The translations under genes were made by a program, and so were the position numbers. The notes under the pieces are model-generated. The model did not search any database, was not told the DNA's origin, and saw only the letters and a list, made by a program, of their open reading frames with translations. From contig NZ_QKUF01000012.1 in the NCBI RefSeq assembly GCF_003253565.1, positions 62,001 through 126,000 on the forward strand: a stretch of 64,000 nucleotides of DNA. The letters are read 5' to 3'. Within the stretch, counting starts at the first letter, position 1. Every line of letters starts with the position of its first letter. The DNA comes from Thermosporothrix hazakensis (GTDB taxonomy: Bacteria > Chloroflexota > Ktedonobacteria > Ktedonobacterales > Ktedonobacteraceae). Positions 1 through 8,313 of this stretch are shown piece after piece.

Positions 1-290
1 CGGTGCCAACCATCAACGTTCCAATCGGAAATAGCGATCAGGGAGACAACCGAGGCCAGGGTCCAACCAGTTTCTTCCTGGATTTCGCGTCGAAGCGCGT
101 CGAGGAGCGTTTCCCCTGTTTCGACATGGCCTCCCACCATGTCCCAGCAGCCCGGGAAGAGCCGTCGAGACATGCTACGACGCTGTGCAAAAATGCGTCC
201 CTGCCGATCAAGAATCAGGGCACCAACAACACAGATCTTGCCCTCAGCCTCAGCCTGTTGCTGAAGCGAGAGAAAAAAAGGTCCTTGCAT
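1..290 (-). CDS. Nudix hydrolase, 3' end beyond window
   Basis: The minus strand reads from an ATG at 290 for about 96 codons and leaves the window at base 1, so the C-terminus is missing. The product begins MQGPFFLSLQQQAEAEGK and carries a full Nudix box (G-x5-E-x7-RE-x2-EE-x-G) in the stretch GGHVETGETLLDALRREIQE followed by ETGW. Nudix proteins bind divalent metal through the two Glu of REIQEE and cleave nucleoside diphosphates linked to another group. The exact substrate cannot be told. The gene is divergent from the sigma-factor gene. No strong Shine-Dalgarno is obvious besides GGAGTCAC just before the ATG. The family assignment is secure from the motif; the function is generic. Confidence 0.85.
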   Translation of the reverse strand, partial: MQGPFFLSLQQQAEAEGKICVVGALILDRQGRIFAQRRSMSRRLFPGCWDMVGGHVETGETLLDALRREIQEETGWTLASVVSLIAISDWNVDGWH

Positions 291-659
291 ATGTGACTCC
301 TTGCGCAGTAAAACGTTTCTCTCTTTTGGAAGGTTTTTCGGGATCTCAGGGATGCAAGGTAACCAATTTTTCCTATTCTCTCTACAGGAATATATAATTA
401 GCCGTATGTGTTATAATGGATGGAGCGAAGGGGCTCGAAAATACAACCTGTTTTTGAGCTACTGAAGAACAGCGTCCATTCCTCTGACAGCCGACCATTC
501 ACCCATACGTTTTCTAGTCCTTCCTTACTCCTGTCTGGAAGGTTTGTAAGCCGGAAGAACGGATATAGAGTTTGCAGGTGTTGTGTCTGGTTAGCAGGTT
601 AACGTTCTGGCCGTATGGCTACAATAGAAACACGAAGCATCTTTACAGAAAGATGATCG
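291..659. other. Divergent intergenic region, no gene seen
   Basis: This stretch separates the divergent Nudix and sigma-factor genes. The short open frames here have no recognisable protein features. A TATAAT lies at 412-417 on the plus strand, but no matching -35 sits at the right distance. I see no structured RNA or repeat. Confidence 0.5.
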
Positions 660-688
660 TTGCCTTTTGATGGTACCATTGTCATACT
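660..688 (+). promoter_or_regulatory. Probable promoter of the sigma-factor gene
   Basis: TTGCCT (660-665) and CATACT (683-688) are separated by 17 bp, a good match to the housekeeping -35/-10 pattern seen elsewhere in the window (TTGACA/TATACT). Transcription would start near 695 and leave a leader of about 70 nt before the ATG at 768, which has an AAGGAG ribosome binding site. Confidence 0.5.
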
Positions 689-767
689 CTATTTATTTAC
701 CCACCCTTCCTCGATTATGTATTTAGGAATGATTGTCTTTCTTGCTGTCTAATTAAGGAGAACTTTT

Positions 768-1904
768 ATGGCAATTTCTTTCATTGAGAAGCCAAAAGAG
801 CAGAAGAAGCGTTCAATGCTTACATCAGATATAGATCTTCTCGAAACAACAACAACCGAGGATACGGCAACCGACCTCGATGACGATCAGCTTGACCTTG
901 ATGCCGACGTCCTGCTTGATGAGGATGAGGAGCAGGATGATGACTTTATTGACGATGATGAACTGCTGAACCCGCATCTGGATGCCGATGCGATTGCAGC
1001 CAGCGTCGAAGCCGGCGTTGATGATTCTCTGAGCTGGTATCTGCGCGAGATGGGCCGCACTCCGCTGCTGACCGCAGAGGAAGAGATTCGTCTTGCTCAG
1101 ATGATGGAGCGTGGTCGCCTTGAGCGCGAGAGCGCCGAGCTGCTGAAGACCGCACCCGATCGCCATATCATGGCACAGGCTGAAGAGGCACAGCGCCGCC
1201 TGATCGAGGCCAACCTGCGTCTTGTCGTCAGCATCGCCAAAAAGTACAAGGGGCGCGGCCTGACACTGCTTGACCTGATTCAGGAAGGCAACAGCGGCCT
1301 GATGCTGGCAGCGGAGAAGTTTGATTACACAAAGGGCTTTAAGTTCAGCACCTATGCAACATGGTGGATTCGGCAGGCTATCAGCCGCGCCATTGCCAAC
1401 CAGGGTCGCACGATTCGCCTCCCGGTACACCTTGTTGAGACGATCAATCGCACCATGCGTGTCAGCTCTCGTCTCTTCCAGGAGCTCGGGCGCGAACCGA
1501 CGGCTGAAGAGATCGCCTCTCGCATGGGCACCAGCGTCGAGCATGTACAGGATCTGATTAAGGCCAACCAGCAGCCAATCAGCCTTGAAACACCAATTGG
1601 TGAGGAAGGCGATAACGAGCTTGGTGACTTTGTGGAGGATTCCGTTGCCCCATCTCCAACCGAGGTGACAACGCATCGTCAACTGCGCGAACAGATCGAT
1701 ACGGCGCTATCGATTCTCTCTGACCGCGAGCGCTATGTCATTCAGCAGCGATTCGGTCTGCTTGATGGTCGAAGCCGCACGCTGGCAGAGATCGGACAGG
1801 AGTTGCATCTGTCACGCGAGCGCGCACGCCAGATTGAGGCACGCGCACTGAGGAAGCTGCGCCATTCAAAGAGCTGCTTGCAGCTAAAGGATTTCCTCGA
1901 CTAA
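768..1904 (+). CDS. sigA: RNA polymerase primary-type sigma factor (RpoD/SigA family)
   Basis: A 378-aa sigma-70 protein. An acidic, low-complexity N-terminus (residues ~20-75, rich in Asp and Glu) precedes region 1.2 (DSLSWYLREMGRTPLLTAEEE, here about residue 85). Region 2 follows, with ANLRLVVSIAKKYKGRGL and the -10 melting segment FDYTKGFKFSTYATWWIRQAI. Region 3 comes next, then region 4 ending in an HTH with LAEIGQELHLSRERARQIEARAL. These are group 1/2 hallmarks, so it should direct core RNA polymerase to -35/-10 promoters. It is shorter than E. coli RpoD because the region 1.1/non-conserved insert is reduced, as is usual outside Proteobacteria. NSGLM replaces the usual NIGLM in region 2.2. 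Whether it is the principal sigma or a paralogue cannot be decided here. The ATG at 768 has AAGGAG at a good distance. Confidence 0.93.
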   Translation: MAISFIEKPKEQKKRSMLTSDIDLLETTTTEDTATDLDDDQLDLDADVLLDEDEEQDDDFIDDDELLNPHLDADAIAASVEAGVDDSLSWYLREMGRTPLLTAEEEIRLAQMMERGRLERESAELLKTAPDRHIMAQAEEAQRRLIEANLRLVVSIAKKYKGRGLTLLDLIQEGNSGLMLAAEKFDYTKGFKFSTYATWWIRQAISRAIANQGRTIRLPVHLVETINRTMRVSSRLFQELGREPTAEEIASRMGTSVEHVQDLIKANQQPISLETPIGEEGDNELGDFVEDSVAPSPTEVTTHRQLREQIDTALSILSDRERYVIQQRFGLLDGRSRTLAEIGQELHLSRERARQIEARALRKLRHSKSCLQLKDFLD

Positions 1905-1905
1905 T

Positions 1906-1962
1906 CTCCTCCCCTCAAGGCATGCGCCGGGGAGGAGAAGCGTGCCTCTGCGCCGCAGAGGC
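1906..1962 (+). terminator. Hairpin pair after the sigma-factor gene
   Basis: CTCCTCCCC (1906-1914) pairs with GGGGAGGAG (1929-1937), directly after the stop codon. A second hairpin, GCCTCTGC-GC-GCAGAGGC, follows near 1945-1962. Neither has a clear T tract, so termination is likely but not certain. The flanking string CC(C/T)TNAAGGCATGC occurs twice (about 1911 and 1970). Confidence 0.4.
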
Positions 1963-2041
1963 TCCCTCCCCTTAAGGCATGCAGGTTCTTTCCTCCTGTT
2001 GCTTCCTGTCTTTACACTCTTTCCCCGTACCCACTGCCAAT

Positions 2042-2177
2042 TGTGCATTTTGCACAGAAAACCCAGCAAATAATTCATACATTTTTTGCAATGCCTTCCC
2101 CTACTCTGCTCAGTACAATAGACTCATACAGTGGTTTTGTGCAGAGTACACAAAGTGTACCAATACAATCGGTACAC
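2042..2177 (+). promoter_or_regulatory. Palindrome cluster upstream of amt, candidate nitrogen-control operators
   Basis: Three palindromic elements lie in the amt upstream region. TGTGCA-TTT-TGCACA is at 2042-2056. GTACAC-AAA-GTGTAC is at 2146-2160. GTGTACC-N9-GGTACAC is at 2155-2177 and shares a half-site with the second. The repeated GTGTAC/GTACAC half-sites look like binding sites for a dimeric regulator. Ammonium transporter genes are commonly under nitrogen control, so that is the likely meaning, but no known NtcA or GlnR box is matched exactly. Confidence 0.45.
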
Positions 2178-2240
2178 ATCTCGGCGACGATGCCTCTCGC
2201 CCGCTGGTGTGCGGATCAGCAGTCCTCCTGAACAAAAGGC

Positions 2241-2274
2241 TTTCCCTGTCTGGCAATGGCGCTGCACAGGGAAA
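2241..2274 (+). other. Stem-loop in the amt leader
   Basis: TTTCCCTGT (2241-2249) is perfectly complementary to ACAGGGAAA (2266-2274), followed by ACTTTTGCCGTTTT. It lies about 65 nt before the amt start. It is bracketed by two copies of GAACAAAAGGC (near 2230 and 2298). It may be an attenuator or just a leader structure. No known riboswitch class is recognised. Confidence 0.4.
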
Positions 2275-2339
2275 ACTTTTGCCGTTTTGTCAACTGGAAC
2301 AAAAGGCGTATTCAGAAGTTGAAGCAAAGAGGGTAACAC

Positions 2340-3731
2340 ATGGCAGTAGTTGAAACACCGAGAAAACCGGCCACCTCTCTGGCACAATCACAATCTGTCT
2401 ACCGCTCGTTTGGCCTGGCAGTCATCCTGACGCTGGCGGTAGGGGTTGCAGTGGGCATTTTGTCCAAACTGTTCGCAGGAGCATCAGCAGGCACTCCTGG
2501 CTCCGCGATCAACACGGGTGATACGGCGTGGGTCATGATTGCGACCGCGCTGGTGATGCTGATGACGCCCGCCGTTGGCTTCTTCTATGGCGGCATGGTC
2601 ACAAGCAAAAACGTCGTCAGCGTGATCAAGCAATCACTGCTTATTCTCGGCATCGTCAGCATTCAATGGGTTCTTTTCGGCTATAGTCTTGTATTTGGCA
2701 AGGATGTCGGCGGTATCATCGGTAGCCTGAATTTCTTTGGTCTGGCAGGCGTGGGCTACGCACCTAACCCCGATTATGCAGGCACCATTCCGCATCTGGC
2801 GTTCATGGCGTTTCAGGCAACCTTCGCAATTATTACCCCGACCCTGATTATTGGCTCCTTCGCAGAACGCATTCGTTTCCGTACACTGGTTCTGTTTGTC
2901 ATCCTGTGGAGCACGCTTGTCTATGATCCTATCGCACACTGGGTCTGGGGCGTTGGCGGCTGGCTGCGCAACCTGGGAGCGCTCGATTTCGCGGGCGGCA
3001 CCGTCGTTCATATTAGCGCCGGATTCGCCGGTCTGGCGGCAGCGCTGGTCATCGGGAAGCGCCGCGATTTCAAGCAGGGCCAACCACTCGCCTCGAACAA
3101 CGTGCCCTTTGTGCTGCTCGGCACCGCGCTCCTCTGGTTTGGCTGGTTTGGCTTTAACGCTGGCAGCGCCCTGGCAGCCGGAGCGCTGGCTGTGAATGCA
3201 TTTGTCGTCACGAATACGGCAGCGGCGGCTTCCGCTTTGACCTGGATGCTGCTGAGCTGGGTTGAGCATCGCAAACCAAGCGCGATGGCAACGGCAACCG
3301 GTGCGGTCTGTGGCCTGGTCGCGATTACGCCCGCAAGCGGCTTTGTTGGCCCTATGGCAAGTATCGCGATTGGCATTATCGCGGGCGTCGTCACCTATGT
3401 GATGTTGCTCCTGCGCAGCAAGAAAACAAAGATTGATGACACGCTGGATGTCTGCGCGGCACATGGTATGGGAGGCGTTGTCGGAGCGCTGCTGACCGGC
3501 ATTTTCGCCGAGAAAGTCATCAACAGCGCGGGCAATAACGGACTGCTCTTCGGCAATCCAACACAGCTCGGCATACAGCTTCTCTCTGTGGCTGTCACGA
3601 TGGTATACGCGTTTGTCGTCACATTCATTCTGCTAAAGCTTCTTTCTCCGCTCGGCTTGCGCGTCTCGCCCGAGGATGAAGAAGCCGGATTGGATGTGGC
3701 CGTGCACGGAGAAGAGGGCTATCGTTTGTAG
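2340..3731 (+). CDS. amt: Ammonium transporter (Amt/MEP/Rh family)
   Basis: A 463-aa polytopic membrane protein of the usual Amt length. After a short N-terminal extension with one hydrophobic segment (about 25-50) comes the canonical start of the transporter core, TAWVMIATALVMLMTPAVGFFYGGM. It also has the Amt signature DFAGGTVVHISAG with the first pore histidine, and the second pore-His region CAAHGMGGVVGALLTGIFA. It moves ammonium/ammonia across the cytoplasmic membrane as a trimer. No glnK/glnB gene lies next to it, so PII control, if present, is unlinked. The ATG at 2340 follows AAAGAGGG. A terminator follows at 3773. Confidence 0.95.
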   Translation: MAVVETPRKPATSLAQSQSVYRSFGLAVILTLAVGVAVGILSKLFAGASAGTPGSAINTGDTAWVMIATALVMLMTPAVGFFYGGMVTSKNVVSVIKQSLLILGIVSIQWVLFGYSLVFGKDVGGIIGSLNFFGLAGVGYAPNPDYAGTIPHLAFMAFQATFAIITPTLIIGSFAERIRFRTLVLFVILWSTLVYDPIAHWVWGVGGWLRNLGALDFAGGTVVHISAGFAGLAAALVIGKRRDFKQGQPLASNNVPFVLLGTALLWFGWFGFNAGSALAAGALAVNAFVVTNTAAAASALTWMLLSWVEHRKPSAMATATGAVCGLVAITPASGFVGPMASIAIGIIAGVVTYVMLLLRSKKTKIDDTLDVCAAHGMGGVVGALLTGIFAEKVINSAGNNGLLFGNPTQLGIQLLSVAVTMVYAFVVTFILLKLLSPLGLRVSPEDEEAGLDVAVHGEEGYRL

Positions 3732-3772
3732 TCTCCTCTCAATTCCGAGCTCTCTTTTTCGGCCCGATGGTG

Positions 3773-3813
3773 AATCTCCTCTCTTCGCTCTTCGCGGGGG
3801 AGGAGATTTTTTT
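3773..3813 (+). terminator. Intrinsic terminator of amt
   Basis: AATCTCCTC (3773-3781) pairs with GAGGAGATT (3800-3808) and runs straight into a T7 tract. It is a clean rho-independent terminator about 40 nt after the amt stop. Confidence 0.85.
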
Positions 3814-3944
3814 CTGCCTGCCTCATATGTGCAGCGCCTGTCTATCCTCTTTATCAGCCATATTCAATATATACCGGGACCTTTACAATAGTTATAGAGG
3901 GCGCATTTTAAATTCACTGCATTGCACATAAGGAGCAGTCTGAT

Positions 3945-5678
3945 ATGAAGCCACAGACGTTTTCATTGAGAAAAGCTGCACCAATTACGCTCCTGCTCAT
4001 GGTTTTTCTTCTGGGAGCCTGCGGAGGCACAACACAGCAGTCGGTCTCGACGAAAAAAGCGAGCGACGATAAGCAAGTATTTGTGATGCCCATTGCGGGC
4101 GTCAATGACTATAAAACGCTCGATCCGGCGCTTGGCAATGATACTATCTCCAACCAGGCCATTCAGTTGCTCTATACCGGTCTATTAGCGTTTGACGACG
4201 ACCTGAACGTCAAGCCACAGCTTGCCCGGAGCTATGATGTCGCTTCCGATGGCACCACCTATACATTCAAGCTCAAACCCAACCTGAAATTCAGCGATGG
4301 CTCACCGCTCACCGCCGAAGATGTGGTCTATAGCATCAATCGGGCGCTCGATCCGAAAACAAAGTCGTCTATTGCCACGGTCTATATGGGCTTGATTAAA
4401 GACGCAGACAAGTTCAATGCAGGCAAACTCAATAGCCTGATCAATCACAGCCTCTTTGCTCCCGACCCCCAGACCGTTAAGATCATTGCAGGCACCAGAG
4501 CACAATACTTTCTGCAATCCCTGACCTACCCGACGTCTGCCGTGGTAAACAAAAAGTTGATCGATAAATACGGGAACTCCTGGACCGAACATGTGGGCGA
4601 AGGTGGCAGCAGCGGCCCCTTCAGCATGTCCAAATACACACGCGGGCAGACAGCGATCTATGAGCCAAACCCCTATTATTATGGGCAGAAGCCACAACTC
4701 AAGAAAATCGTCCACGCCTTCTATCAGAACAACGACACCGCCTACAACGCCTATCAGAGTAATCAGGTGGATTTCGTCAATGTGCCCCCACAGAAGATCT
4801 CTCAGGCACAGGATCTGCCCAAGAAGCAGTTCGAGGAGTACCCGCAGCTTGCCGGCTACTACATCACCATGAACTACCTGACCAAACCTTTTGACAATAT
4901 CAAGATTCGGCAGGCGTTCGCGCTGGCCCTCGACAAAGAACAGATTGTCAACAACATCCAGAAGGGCACCGGCATCCCGACAAACCATATTGTCCCCAGA
5001 GGCCAGCCCGGCTATAACGAGAAGCTCACCGGGCCTGCGGGCGTGAACACGCTACGCGGCGATCAGAAGAAGGCAAAGCAACTTTTCGAGGAGGGCATGA
5101 AAGAGGCAGGCTACACCCGCTCAACCTTCCCGCAAATCAAATATACAACCACCTATAGCACCAGTACAGGCAAGCAGGCAGTCGAAGCGGAACAACAGAT
5201 GTGGCAGAACGTGCTTGGGGTCAAAGTGCTGATTGACAACATCGACTGGAACCGCTTCCTGAGCAATCTGAACAGCACTATCAATAGCTCAAAAGGAATG
5301 ATGATGTGGCAGGGCGGATGGTCAGCCGACTACCCCGATCCACAGGATTGGCTGACCCTGCAATTTGGTGCCGGTTCCAACAATAACTACTGGAATTATG
5401 GGCAAACACCTGCACAGCGTCAAAATCAGGAATTGATGAAGAAAGCAGACTACGAGCATGACAACGCGAAACGCATGCAGATGTATAATCAGGCAGAACA
5501 GCAGCTTGTGGATGAAGCCGCCTGGATTCCGATCCAGCAGGCAAAGTCGGTCGCGGTCCATAAGCCCTGTTTGATTGGCTTCAAACGCAACGCGCTCGAT
5601 CTGATTCCGCCCGATAACTGGTCGAAGATATACATTTCCACAGAGACCCCCTGTGCCGATGCCAGTCGGTACCGGTAA
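3945..5678 (+). CDS. Peptide/oligopeptide ABC transporter substrate-binding lipoprotein (SBP_bac_5)
   Basis: A 577-aa extracytoplasmic binding protein. A signal peptide ends in a lipobox, FLLGACGG, so Cys25 should be lipidated after cleavage. The mature part shows the SBP family 5 pattern: YKTLDPALGNDTISNQAIQLLY at the start, the FTLRDGVKWSDGSP-type segment seen here as YTFKLKPNLKFSDGSPLTAEDVVYS, and a C-terminal QAEQQLVDEAAWIPI. The family captures peptides, or sometimes other solutes, for an Opp/Dpp-type importer. No permease or ATPase genes are linked, so it is either an orphan binding protein or works with components coded elsewhere. The last residues, including two Cys, extend past the usual end of the fold. 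Start: ATG with AAGGAGCA upstream. Confidence 0.9.
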   Translation: MKPQTFSLRKAAPITLLLMVFLLGACGGTTQQSVSTKKASDDKQVFVMPIAGVNDYKTLDPALGNDTISNQAIQLLYTGLLAFDDDLNVKPQLARSYDVASDGTTYTFKLKPNLKFSDGSPLTAEDVVYSINRALDPKTKSSIATVYMGLIKDADKFNAGKLNSLINHSLFAPDPQTVKIIAGTRAQYFLQSLTYPTSAVVNKKLIDKYGNSWTEHVGEGGSSGPFSMSKYTRGQTAIYEPNPYYYGQKPQLKKIVHAFYQNNDTAYNAYQSNQVDFVNVPPQKISQAQDLPKKQFEEYPQLAGYYITMNYLTKPFDNIKIRQAFALALDKEQIVNNIQKGTGIPTNHIVPRGQPGYNEKLTGPAGVNTLRGDQKKAKQLFEEGMKEAGYTRSTFPQIKYTTTYSTSTGKQAVEAEQQMWQNVLGVKVLIDNIDWNRFLSNLNSTINSSKGMMMWQGGWSADYPDPQDWLTLQFGAGSNNNYWNYGQTPAQRQNQELMKKADYEHDNAKRMQMYNQAEQQLVDEAAWIPIQQAKSVAVHKPCLIGFKRNALDLIPPDNWSKIYISTETPCADASRYR

Positions 5679-5696
5679 TTCCACCACCACCGTTTG

Positions 5697-5732
5697 TAGA
5701 GTGGCCGTGCATTAGGCAGGCCACTCTATTTT
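5697..5732 (+). terminator. Intrinsic terminator after the binding protein gene
   Basis: TAGAGTGGCC (5697-5706) is perfectly complementary to GGCCACTCTA (5719-5728), followed by TTTTC. It sits between convergent genes and covers the stop codon of the pentapeptide-repeat gene. Confidence 0.75.
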
Positions 5733-6353
5733 CACCCCGAAAAGCTGAACCAGTGCAAGCGCCTGTGCCGGATCAACCGTCAATCCCGCGACCTCGCTCA
5801 TCCCGATGTGTAGCCCGTCAATCGCACAGCCCGCGATATTGACGTCGCGCAAACGGCTCTGTGACAACTGCACCTGCGCAAGCGAGCATCCCTCAAACCG
5901 AACATCGGTGAGCTTCGCGCCCTGTAAGTCGGCCTCCTGCAATAAACAGTCTTTGAAGCGCACATGACGCAAGACAGCATAGCGAAACAGCGCCAGATCA
6001 AGCATGCAATCGTGAAACAGCACCTCCTCAAAGAGGCTCTCTGTACCGATAAAACCGGTCATACGGCACTTCTGGAACATGACACGATGCAGACCGCCGT
6101 TGCTCCAGCGAGCATTCGCCAGATCACAATCAACCAGTCTGCAATCAACCAGTTGAATACCCTCACTCACAACACCTCTCAAGCCAGTATCCCGGCACAG
6201 TGTCTGCTCAAAATGAAGCAGGCGGGCGTCCTGGCCATCAAAGCGCATCCCCTCGATCAGCATCTGTTCATACCTCTCCTGAGCCGTCAACTGCGCGGCA
6301 GACCAGGGATGCAGGCGAGCCTTTGGCGGGATCACAGGCGAACGGAGCGTCAT
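5712..6353 (-). CDS. Pentapeptide-repeat protein
   Basis: Translated from ATG at 6353 (GGGGAGG upstream), 213 aa. Longer in-frame starts would run through the terminator of the neighbouring exporter and are rejected. From about residue 60 the sequence follows the A(D/N)LXX-type pentapeptide rhythm: VDCRLVDCDLANARWSN, then repeated FKDCLLQEADLQGAKL and FEGCSLAQVQLSQSRL. This should fold as a right-handed quadrilateral beta-helix. The N-terminal 50 residues look helical. Some family members mimic DNA or protect gyrase, but nothing here points to a particular target. It is a single-gene unit, separated from the ABC exporter genes by a strong terminator. Confidence 0.85.
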   Translation of the reverse strand: MTLRSPVIPPKARLHPWSAAQLTAQERYEQMLIEGMRFDGQDARLLHFEQTLCRDTGLRGVVSEGIQLVDCRLVDCDLANARWSNGGLHRVMFQKCRMTGFIGTESLFEEVLFHDCMLDLALFRYAVLRHVRFKDCLLQEADLQGAKLTDVRFEGCSLAQVQLSQSRLRDVNIAGCAIDGLHIGMSEVAGLTVDPAQALALVQLFGVKIEWPA

Positions 6354-6390
6354 GCGGGAACCTCCCCTCGTTTTCTCATCAGGATAGGAC

Positions 6391-6427
6391 AAAAAAAGGC
6401 CGGATGCAAGCGAACTTGCACCCGACC
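6391..6427 (-). terminator. Intrinsic terminator of the ABC exporter operon
   Basis: On the minus strand GGTCGGGTGCAAG, a TTCG tetraloop and CTTGCATCCGGCC form a 13-bp stem (two G-U pairs), followed by T7. It lies just downstream of the exporter gene ending at 6445. Confidence 0.92.
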
Positions 6428-6444
6428 CCTTTGAAAAAGAGCAT

Positions 6445-8313
6445 TTAGACGGCTGCCGGCTCTTCTTCGGATGAACCGGTATGGCGGAAGCCCATCGCAT
6501 ACAGTGACGCATACGCTCCATTGCGATCCAGCAGTTCATCATGTGTGCCCTGCTCGACAATCTGGCCCTTTTGCAAGACCACGATCAGATCAGCGTTCTT
6601 GATCGTTGACAGTCGGTGCGCGATCACAAAGGCGGTACGCCCGTGCAACAGCTTACGCAGCCCTTCCTGCACGATCATTTCTGTGAATGTATCGATATTT
6701 GCTGTGGCCTCGTCGAGAATCAGGATACGTGGATCAGCCAGCAAAGCACGGGCGAACGAGATCAACTGCCGCTGTCCCATACTGAGGTTACGCCCACGCT
6801 CGCGGATCATCGTCTCGTAGCCGTTCTCCATGTGCAGAATCAGCTCGTGCGCTCCGACAACCTTTGCAGCAGCCTCAACCTCTTCATCGGTCGCCTCCAG
6901 GCGGCCATAGCGAATATTCTCGCGAATCGTGCCGGTGAACAGGAAGGGCTCCTGAGGCACGACGCCGACCTGTTTACGCAGCGACTCCTGCGTGACATCG
7001 CGTATGTCATGTCCATCAATCAGGATGCTCCCACCCTTGATGTCATAGAAGCGCGTCAGCAGGCTGATGATAGTGCTTTTACCGGCTCCGGTCGGCCCTA
7101 CAATGGCCGCCGTCTGACCGGCTTTCACCTCCAGCGTCAGGCCGCGCAGCACAGGATGCTCCTCGCTATAGTGGAAGACGACATTCTCAAACTTCACATC
7201 GCCTCGAACCTGAGGCAACTCATAGGCATCTTCCTTATCCTTGATCTCAACGGGTACGCTCAGGATATGGTAAATGCGCTCGGCAGCAACACCAGCACGC
7301 TGCAACTGGTTGTACTGCATGCTCAGATCACGAATCGGATCAAAGAAGCGGTTAATGTAGAGCGTGAACGCAACCAGCGTACCAATCGCCAGCGAGCCCT
7401 GCGCCGCCTGAATGCCACCGAAGACCACGACCAGCACAGTCGCCACCGCAGCTACGACCTCAACCAGCGGCAAGATCAGCGACGAGATAGCGGTTGCATG
7501 CTGGTTCGTGTCGAGGTTATAGCGGTTGAGCTCGTCGAACTCCTCGCTATTGCGCCCCTCACGCACCAGACTTTGAATCACGCGGATACCAGAAATGTTC
7601 TCCTGAAGCGTCGCGTTCACCAGCGAGATTGCCGAGCGTGTCAGGCGGAACGAGCGCTGAGAGTAGCGAGCCCAGAAGAAGGCAATCACAAACATAACCG
7701 GAATCACGGTAAAGCAGAGCAAGGCCAGATTGACGTTCATCGCTAGCATGGTTCCGATGATACCGATCAACGCAACCAGCGAAGCAAGCATTGAGAGCAA
7801 GCCAGAGCTCAGAATGGATTCAAGCACATCAATATCGCTCTGGAGACGCGACATCACACGCCCGATCTGGGTATGATCGTAAAAGCTCAGAGAGAGCCGC
7901 TGTAGATGCCGATACATGTGCGAGCTGATCTTATACAGTGCCTGCTGTCCGGCCCACGACATACTCCAGATCTGCCAGTACTGCGCCTGCCACATCGCCA
8001 CATTGAGAACCAGCAGCAGGCCGCTCATCCAGCCCAGACCCGCAAGGTCACGCTTCTGAATGTAGTCGTCAATCAGCAGACCGATCAGAAACGGGTTCGC
8101 GATATTGAGGCCGGTATAAATGAGCATCAATATGACGCTGGCGATCGCCTGAAACTTGTACTCGGCAACAAACGGGATAAAAACACCCAGTGATTTCCAT
8201 TGAAACTTTGAATTGATATCTTCGTCTGAACTTGCCAGACTGTTTTCTTTCCAGGTGTGGCGGGCTGCCAGCTTTTCATATAACTCGGATCGTTTGACTG
8301 CGCGGGTGCTCAC
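6445..8313 (-). CDS. ABC exporter half-transporter, catalytically competent subunit
   Basis: A 622-aa type IV ABC exporter half: a six-helix membrane domain (about 45-330) followed by an ATPase domain. The nucleotide-binding motifs are complete: Walker A GPTGAGKST, ABC signature LSMGQRQL (LSGGQ variant), Walker B RILILDEATANID with the catalytic Glu, and switch His in FVIAHRLST. It overlaps the upstream exporter gene by 4 bp (ATGA), so the two are translationally coupled and probably form a heterodimer like BmrCD, TM287/288 or TmrAB. Those systems export drugs or lipids. The cargo here is unknown. This subunit carries the complete Walker B and switch residues, the partner the altered ones. 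Confidence 0.92.
   Translation of the reverse strand: MSTRAVKRSELYEKLAARHTWKENSLASSDEDINSKFQWKSLGVFIPFVAEYKFQAIASVILMLIYTGLNIANPFLIGLLIDDYIQKRDLAGLGWMSGLLLVLNVAMWQAQYWQIWSMSWAGQQALYKISSHMYRHLQRLSLSFYDHTQIGRVMSRLQSDIDVLESILSSGLLSMLASLVALIGIIGTMLAMNVNLALLCFTVIPVMFVIAFFWARYSQRSFRLTRSAISLVNATLQENISGIRVIQSLVREGRNSEEFDELNRYNLDTNQHATAISSLILPLVEVVAAVATVLVVVFGGIQAAQGSLAIGTLVAFTLYINRFFDPIRDLSMQYNQLQRAGVAAERIYHILSVPVEIKDKEDAYELPQVRGDVKFENVVFHYSEEHPVLRGLTLEVKAGQTAAIVGPTGAGKSTIISLLTRFYDIKGGSILIDGHDIRDVTQESLRKQVGVVPQEPFLFTGTIRENIRYGRLEATDEEVEAAAKVVGAHELILHMENGYETMIRERGRNLSMGQRQLISFARALLADPRILILDEATANIDTFTEMIVQEGLRKLLHGRTAFVIAHRLSTIKNADLIVVLQKGQIVEQGTHDELLDRNGAYASLYAMGFRHTGSSEEEPAAV

Noticed and set aside
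825..1682. Minus-strand open frame of about 285 codons
   Set aside because: Antisense to the sigma factor gene, which shows all conserved regions.
2634..3464. Minus-strand open frame of about 276 codons
   Set aside because: Antisense to the ammonium transporter gene. The product is full of polar low-complexity residues.
6616..7746. Long plus-strand open frame of about 376 codons
   Set aside because: It lies entirely opposite the ABC exporter gene, which has all ATPase motifs. The antisense product has no recognisable features and a composition rich in Gln, His and Arg, as is typical of antisense frames here.
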